NCBI GenBank assembly: GCA_002005505.1
Contig: KV908412.1
Span: 462,647-480,146, forward strand
Direction of reading: 5' to 3'
DNA from: Botryococcus braunii
Lineage: Eukaryota; Chlorophyta; Trebouxiophyceae
DNA length: 17,500 bases
In this document: positions 1-17,500 of the stretch, piece by piece
How the letters are laid out: each line of letters starts with the position of its first letter
How positions within the stretch are numbered: position 1 is the stretch's first letter
Position numbers and translations under genes: made by a program
The notes under the pieces: model-generated
Database searches by the model: none
What the model saw: only the letters and a program-made list of their open reading frames with translations
Told to the model about the DNA's origin: nothing

Positions 1-462
1 GGGGCTGGAGGGTACATATACGTGATTGTAGAAATAATATGCAAGCAGAGCAGGATGCGCTGTGATGGGCTGGTGCGGTACGGGGTTCAAGTCCCTGGTC
101 TGCCATCAATTAAGATTCGTGGAACCTTTTTCACGCCTAAGGGACAGAGGGCCGGGTAGAAGTGGAAAATGAGTGCCCAAGCCCCCCTCCCTTGAAAGAA
201 GTACCCGCAGGGACTCTCGCCCGCCCGCTTTTTTTCCGATAAATCAGGCATGTCCGGGAGTGAATGCCCCCCCCCCCCCCCCCCACAACAAAAAACCCCA
301 AAAAAGGGAAAAAAAAACCCAAAAACAGAGGAGGGGGGGGGGAGAGAGAGAGAGAAAAGGGGGGGCGTGGTGGGAAAACAGGCAAGGTGGGCAGTGAATG
401 ACCCACCCCCCACCCCGTCAAAAAATGGCGGGAGAACTCAAAATAATGTCAAGTTTTGAAGG
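1..462 (+). other. LACS: LACS intron upstream of exon A
   Basis: No coding signal. Holds homopolymer runs (C at 267-284), a purine-rich G/A tract about 331-365, and a short stretch at 81-105 that resembles the T-arm and acceptor of a tRNA. The short reading frames here are low-complexity. Confidence 0.6.
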
Positions 463-6448
<5,986 letters not shown>

Positions 6449-7063
6449 TGGCATTCATAAGGGTATGGCATTTCAAGGCTAGGGCTGGCCTTGTAAAAGT
6501 AGCGGAGGCTGCCATGAATGTCGTTTATGCGTGCATTTATGCCATTTTGCAGCGCTTCGGGTGGTGAGAGTGGGCGGCGGTCCTATTGCTGGAAGACCGT
6601 AATGCCATTTGTGCCATTTGTGAGGATTCCGGTGGTGGTAATTTGTGCCATTTACGTGCCATTTGCGCCATTTGATTTGGCAATTGTGTGATCGGTACGG
6701 CTTCCGGCGGTGGACTGGGCGATGTTTGTAATACTGGAGGGCCAAGAGCTGTCCCTTCACTCACATGCTGTCCGGAGCCCTCTCTCTGGTCAATAAGGCA
6801 AATCTGTTTCCATATCAAATTCCGTTGATAAGGCAGATCATCTAGAGGGAACTTGCATCTGTGAGAGGCATCCCAGCGTTGTCGTGGGGGACTACGGGTT
6901 CGCCATTGCTTTGGTCGGGAGATCAAGTCCCAGGCTTGCCACCGCCGATGCCTAAATGTTTCTCTGCTTTTTCACCCGCAGTCCCGTGGGTCAGTTTCCG
7001 CAGCAAGCGATGGGCAAGTGGGCCCTCAGATCGGGAAATCTAGGGGGCCGGCAGTCCCCTTGG

Positions 7064-7081
7064 GGGTCCCACTGGGGACCC
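7064..7081. other. GC-rich hairpin
   Basis: GGGTCCC, loop ACTG, GGGACCC: a perfect 7-bp stem in intergenic DNA. No T tract follows. Role unknown. Confidence 0.5.
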
Positions 7082-7798
7082 ACAGCTGAGGGACAAGGCT
7101 GCCACTTCAGGTTCAATGAAGTAGACCCCCGAAGGTGAAACCCCCCTTTTTGCAGCCCCAGGTTTGGGGTGTGGGGCCCGTGGCTTGGAGTAGACCTCCG
7201 CACTTTTTGCCGCTCTGAGTTTTGGTCTAAGCATTGGTCCAAGTTTTCGAGGCAAAAAGACAGCACTGCATCCCCTATCGTCCAAGCAGCTTGGGTTTGG
7301 CCGTCTAACTTTGGCCTGCATTCGCACTTTCGGTTGCTTCACGGTTTGGATATGATGCGCTCAACACGTCTGCAGCTGCTGAGGGCGCAGAGGAGAGGTC
7401 CAAACGCAGCCGGAATGCGAAATATGCCCAAGGGCCTGGGCAAGTGCCCCGGGGATGGGGGCGGTTTTGGGATTTGCATCTCTTTGGAAATGGGAGTGCA
7501 GAGGTCGCGACTGGGGGTTTTAAAATTTTCTCCGAATAAGCCGAATTGGCAGGTGGCAGTCCTCCAGCGTAAAATTGCCAGAGGTGTGTGAAGAGCGTGA
7601 GCTGGTTGCCTATTTAGCATATGCGTCCAGGTCTCCAGGCACCATGATGCCAGCTCATGTGATATGTGCGAGAGAAACCGGTGATGGAGTTCCTAGGAAG
7701 CGTGGTGTAATCACTTCTTATGGGAAAAAGTGGAAAGTGTGTATGACCCGGCGCACGCGCAGAAAACGGTGATGACGGGTTGTACTTGTTAACCACGC

Positions 7799-7824
7799 GA
7801 GGCCATCTTTGCAAAGATGGTCTC
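7799..7824. other. 26-bp near-perfect palindrome followed by T run
   Basis: Two 13-base arms around the axis between 7811 and 7812. The central 18 bp (CCATCTTTGCAAAGATGG) are a perfect palindrome; the outer arms GAGG/TCTC have one G-T wobble. TTTTT follows within two bases. It could be a dimeric protein site, or, if transcribed, a hairpin. Confidence 0.55.
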
Positions 7825-8320
7825 TTTTTCTGGTTGGGAGGCGAAAACTGGTGCTCGTAAGTGTGGAACGTGATGGTCCAAATATCATTGGACTAGCGGA
7901 ACCAAGTTTTTTGCTAGTTTCTACTTATATGCGAAGCCGAAGAAAGCATGCGGGTTGGGACTCCATAGTTTTATGCTCACACTTTTTTCGTCTTTTTGAT
8001 TTCGAGGCCTTGTTTCCAATCTTCCTCGGTTTCTTACGCTGCGCTGGACGTTTTCCAAAACGAAGAGAACGTGCTGAAAGGCACGGCAGGTTGCTTGTGC
8101 TGAAGGCGAGCCTGGCCCTGCAATGTGACTGGCCCATGTGCTTCAAGCGTTTAGCGTAAGAGTGACGGCATCCCTGAACGCAAACCACCAACTTTTGCCA
8201 TGGCGTGCTTCCTCACTGCGGTAAGCGCAGGTCTAATAAGTACATTACCTTTTCTGAGTATGTTTATTTGAGAGTGTGCACACGTGGAAGGGTGGCTGGA
8301 GTTCACGTTCCAGGTTTGCT

Positions 8321-8419
8321 CACGGACAAACATGGACCCATACACGCATGCATGTTTCCCACGTTTGTCCAAGAACAAACATGGGGCGTAAATCACGTAT
8401 GGACAAGAGCTTGTCCGTG
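8321..8419. promoter_or_regulatory. Cluster of inverted GGACAA boxes
   Basis: GGACAA at 8324 and 8401, and TTGTCC at 8365 and 8411, alternate in orientation. The outermost pair extends to CACGGACAA / TTGTCCGTG (perfect 9 bp), and the last pair forms GGACAAG-AG-CTTGTCC. It may be a protein-binding cluster; no factor can be named. Confidence 0.35.
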
Positions 8420-8635
8420 TTTGCGGCAGATGGACTGGTCTCGAGGGCCTTGGGGGAGCATTCAGTTAATGACTCGCATTTCATGCAATGTGCATTCGCA
8501 TTTTTACTTTTGTTTTGGTTGCCGCCGGACTGCTTGGACATCAGTGGTTGGGGGCTGATGTCTCTTGTTCTGCCGCGACGTTATATAATAATGTCATTCA
8601 TGCTGATGGCAGGGGTGGTGTCCTGCGGGGGGGTA

Positions 8636-8692
8636 GTACACTTACGTCAACCCCGTACACTTACGTCAACCCCGTACACTTTCGTCAACCCC
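8636..8692. repeat. 19-bp tandem repeat x3 with CRE-like cores
   Basis: Three contiguous units at 8636, 8655 and 8674 of GTACACTTACGTCAACCCC (third unit TTTCGTCA). The reverse complement contains TGACGTAA, a bZIP/CRE-type core, intact in two of three units. Lies about 1.25 kb upstream of the MetRS start; a regulatory role is inference only. Confidence 0.75.
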
Positions 8693-8770
8693 AAACATGT
8701 GTGCGAGAAGCTTAGAAATGCACAAGCTTGGAAGTCTGCAGACCTCGGGAAGTGCCGGGCTCCGACGTAG

Positions 8771-8838
8771 GGCTGACACGCATACGTATGGGCTTACACG
8801 TTTTTGACATGCACACGTATGGGCTGACACGTTTTTGT
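8771..8838. repeat. 32-bp direct repeat rich in ACGT cores
   Basis: ACGTATGGGCT(T/G)ACACG followed by a T run occurs at 8784-8805 and 8816-8837, with an extra GGCTGACACG at 8771. Together with the 8636-8692 repeats this makes a 200-bp stretch dense in ACGT or near-ACGT cores. Confidence 0.65.
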
Positions 8839-9143
8839 AGCAGAGCGCAAGAAAAAAGCAGAAGAGAGTCGAAGTACAAGGGTTCTGGCTGATGTGCTGT
8901 GTCAAGACAGGATTTCGGAGCCTGTGCGGCTTGACCTGTTGTGTAAAAGAGAGCCACGTGGCACAGTTCTCAGGTATCTTCCCCCAAAGGGAAGTAATGC
9001 ACATGGGCGGAATGTCATTTGTAGAAAGCTCTAGAAGGTGAACCTGTCGAAATGAGTGCTGCTGTGCCGCCCAAGTTACCGCGTTCGTTATAATTACGAT
9101 TATGTACGTATATGTATATGCCGCTTTTGTAACTAAGGGTAAA

Positions 9144-9151
9144 TATAAATA
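9144..9151 (+). promoter_or_regulatory. TATA-box-like TATAAATA
   Basis: Perfect TATA consensus, but about 790 bp upstream of the MetRS start codon, so it would need a long leader or a leader intron. Weak candidate. Confidence 0.2.
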
Positions 9152-9180
9152 CACATGGCAGCCGACCACTTTCTTTGGGT

Positions 9181-9335
<155 letters not shown>

Positions 9336-9749
9336 GAGTGGGGCTGGGTTCCTAAGAAATGACCTCATTTCCGCTCCGAGGACAGCAATTGTGTGGACCG
9401 ATGGGCGGGATGAGCCTGGATGGCGCAGCAGCGGAGTCAAGTTGCACTCTGAGAGAAGAAGAAGAGAGAAACGACTTCAGTACATATAGTAAAGACGGTC
9501 AATATATGCACCGCAGCAACAATGCTCTACAGGGCCTTAGGATAGCTGACGACCTATGCTGGGAAAAGTCAGATTACAAACAAACCACTATGCATCGCAA
9601 GCAACACCAGCTGTGCTCGAAGAACTCGAGCTCACAGATAATGGCAGGTTCAACGGCCGTGTACGAGCACGTGATAAGGGAATTTTGTCTTTCAAGATCC
9701 CCATGGGGACCCATCCCGTTCAAGGGCCGCCTACCCTGTACCGCAGGGC

Positions 9750-9754
9750 CCAAT
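9750..9754 (+). promoter_or_regulatory. CCAAT motif upstream of MetRS
   Basis: CCAAT, 186 bp upstream of the MetRS ATG and in the expected range for an NF-Y site. A five-base motif is common by chance. Confidence 0.15.
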
Positions 9755-9797
9755 CCGTCGTTCCGGCACGTTTGAGGAGACAAGCACGTCTGAAGAC

Positions 9798-9824
9798 GTA
9801 TGTATGGTTAATTGGCATACATAC
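9798..9824. promoter_or_regulatory. 9-bp inverted repeat upstream of MetRS
   Basis: GTATGTATG, nine-base spacer, CATACATAC, perfect arms, about 115 bp before the MetRS start. A smaller repeat ACGTC-TGAA-GACGT abuts it upstream (9786-9799). It could be a promoter element or a 5' UTR hairpin. Confidence 0.4.
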
Positions 9825-9939
9825 ACAGACGTGAAGACTTGGGATTCAGGGACTTTTCGGTGAGGGTGTACCGGTATAGAGGGGCAGCTGTTGATTGGCT
9901 GGGGCTTGGACCCTCGGCGACAGTTCATGATCTGGCAGT

Positions 9940-16298
<6,359 letters not shown>

Positions 16299-16447
16299 GT
16301 CCGCTGTCCCCACTCCCTAGGCTCGCCCCTTCCCCCAACCTGGTCCCCCTTCCCACCCCCGTCCCGCGGGCGGGCCCTCACCGCTCCTTCCTGCTTGGTA
16401 ACGAAAGAAACACCCCCTCCCCCCCCCCACCCATCCACCCACCCACC

Positions 16448-16454
<7 letters not shown>

Positions 16455-16522
<68 letters not shown>

Positions 16523-16525
16523 ACA

Positions 16526-16597
<72 letters not shown>

Positions 16598-16606
16598 CAC
16601 ACACAT
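16455..16606 (+). repeat. (CA)n microsatellite after (ACCC)n
   Basis: ACCC tetranucleotides (about 16425-16455) run into CA repeats with CAGACA, CCCA and CGCA interruptions. MetRS intron 7. Confidence 0.97.
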
Positions 16607-16679
16607 AAAGGGAGCCTTACGGTGACGGGACTGACCTCCGTCCGGCCTGCTCTGTACTCCTGCTGCCTGCTTTTGGTTT

Positions 16680-16935
16680 GCATGCCCTTTCGCGGCGAAA
16701 GGGCGGGAAAGTTTCGCCCCGCCCGCCCGCCCGGTTCTGAAATTGAAAAGGTCGTCCAACTCTTCTGTTCACGATTGGTTATGTTTTCATGCCCTTTCGT
16801 TCCGCCCGTCTGGTTCTGAAATTTTATATGTTTTCGTCCCGCTCTTCCGTTTACGATTGGTCAGGTTTTCATGTCCTTTCCGTCACGCCCGTCTGGTTCT
16901 GAAATTTATATACTTTCGTCCCGCATTTCTGGTCC
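16680..16935 (+). repeat. ~80-bp tandem repeat, 3 units
   Basis: GGTTCTGAAAT at 16733, 16812 and 16895. Shared blocks are CATG(C/T)CCTTTC, CGCCCGTCTGG, TATATGTTTTCGTCC and ACGATTGGT. The first unit is more diverged and GC-rich, and holds a hairpin at 16684-16704 (GCCCTTTCG, CGG loop, CGAAAGGGC). Confidence 0.8.
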
Positions 16936-17500
16936 ACACCAGACACACACTAAACATGTAATGACGTGCTGGTCCCAGTGGAATCCAATACTGGTGAAGT
17001 TGGTCAAGTTGGTGCGAATATCCATCTGTATAGTGCTGTCCCTGCCATTGCTAGTGATGTTGCAGTTCAGTGCAGGATGAGGCTTTCACAAATGTTTCGT
17101 GGCTGTGTCTTGCGACGCAATAAAATAAAATGGAACTGTCCCCTGAGTTGAATTGACGAGTAGTGTGAATTTTAATTGGATGTGGGATAGTTTTACGAAA
17201 ACCAATCATTTCAAAATAGGGAAATTGGCGTTTTGAAGGGAGCATACTGGCTACGATCTCTGGCGGATCTATGCCGGAAGGAGCAAGATCCTGCCTCCCT
17301 GGACGGAGGAAATGCCCTTCTTTCCCATTAATCTTGTTTGGGTTTCAATTGCATAACTGCGCTTACAATCTGATTGTACTGTCTGCCTAGGATATCTGTT
17401 TGCGCATCGAATTGAAAGCCACACTGCTCACCAGTTCAGCTCAGGGAACAGTTCCATTCTGTGTTATGGCATCGCAAGCCACAGCCACACACCATTTGTG
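16936..17500 (+). other. MetRS: MetRS intron 7, right end of window
   Basis: Unique AT-richer sequence. The next expected MetRS segment (the ITRDLKWG region) is not present in any frame, so the next exon lies beyond 17500. An AATAAA at 17119 could be incidental. Nothing else supportable. Confidence 0.6.

Noticed and set aside
33..105. Complete tRNA gene ending near 105
   Set aside because: The T-arm-like part is good, but there is no complementary 5' acceptor strand or anticodon arm at the right distance. The related stretch at 6867-6941 has the right length but poor acceptor pairing.
7169..7591. 140-codon + strand open frame
   Set aside because: No recognisable domain, no matching splice signals, composition like its non-coding surroundings.
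8666..9169. 167-codon minus-strand open frame
   Set aside because: Unrecognised, covers the ACGT-core repeats, and lacks any motif or exon structure support.
16299..17500. Further MetRS exon at the right end
   Set aside because: None of the frames shows the expected next conserved segment; only repeats and unique AT-rich sequence are seen.

Overview
The window looks like nuclear DNA of a eukaryote. The two recognisable genes are split into short, GC-rich exons joined by GT-AG introns, and there are no bacterial-style operons. Long microsatellites and minisatellites fill most of the introns. Both proteins read as plant or green-algal types: the acyl-CoA synthetase resembles the plant LACS1-4 class, and the methionyl-tRNA synthetase carries plant-like stretches such as LPIPG before the catalytic core and NPTELIDPKCK in the zinc region. 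I infer a green-lineage organism, probably an alga. This rests on recalled family features, not on a search.

Layout, all on the + strand. 1-6448: 3' part of a long-chain acyl-CoA synthetase gene, with five exons (about 463-687, 4434-4538, 5100-5271, 5631-5881, 6263-6448). The first intron in view (3.7 kb) is almost entirely one tandem array: 68 near-identical 26-bp units, then exactly 25 units of a 46-bp derivative. 6449-9939: intergenic, with a decaying ~75-bp repeat, small palindromes and clusters of ACGT-core motifs, but no convincing gene. 9940-16298: 5' part of a cytosolic-type methionyl-tRNA synthetase gene, with seven exons (9940-10132, 10671-10876, 12162-12393, 13367-13545, 14019-14156, 15450-15581, 16092-16298). 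These encode a GST-like N-terminal domain, a linker, the HLGN catalytic motif and the zinc-knuckle insert. 16299-17500 is intron; the rest of the gene lies beyond the window. All assigned exon junctions join in phase.

The two genes have no direct pathway link (fatty-acid activation versus tRNA charging); they are simply neighbours. No undescribed molecular system is evident. The most unusual signals are: (a) four places where exon or exon-edge sequence reappears as tandem copies in adjacent non-coding DNA; (b) the homogeneous 26/46-bp array of imperfect palindromes; (c) a GST-like domain fused to a plant-type MetRS; and (d) paired loss of both halves of one MetRS zinc site.
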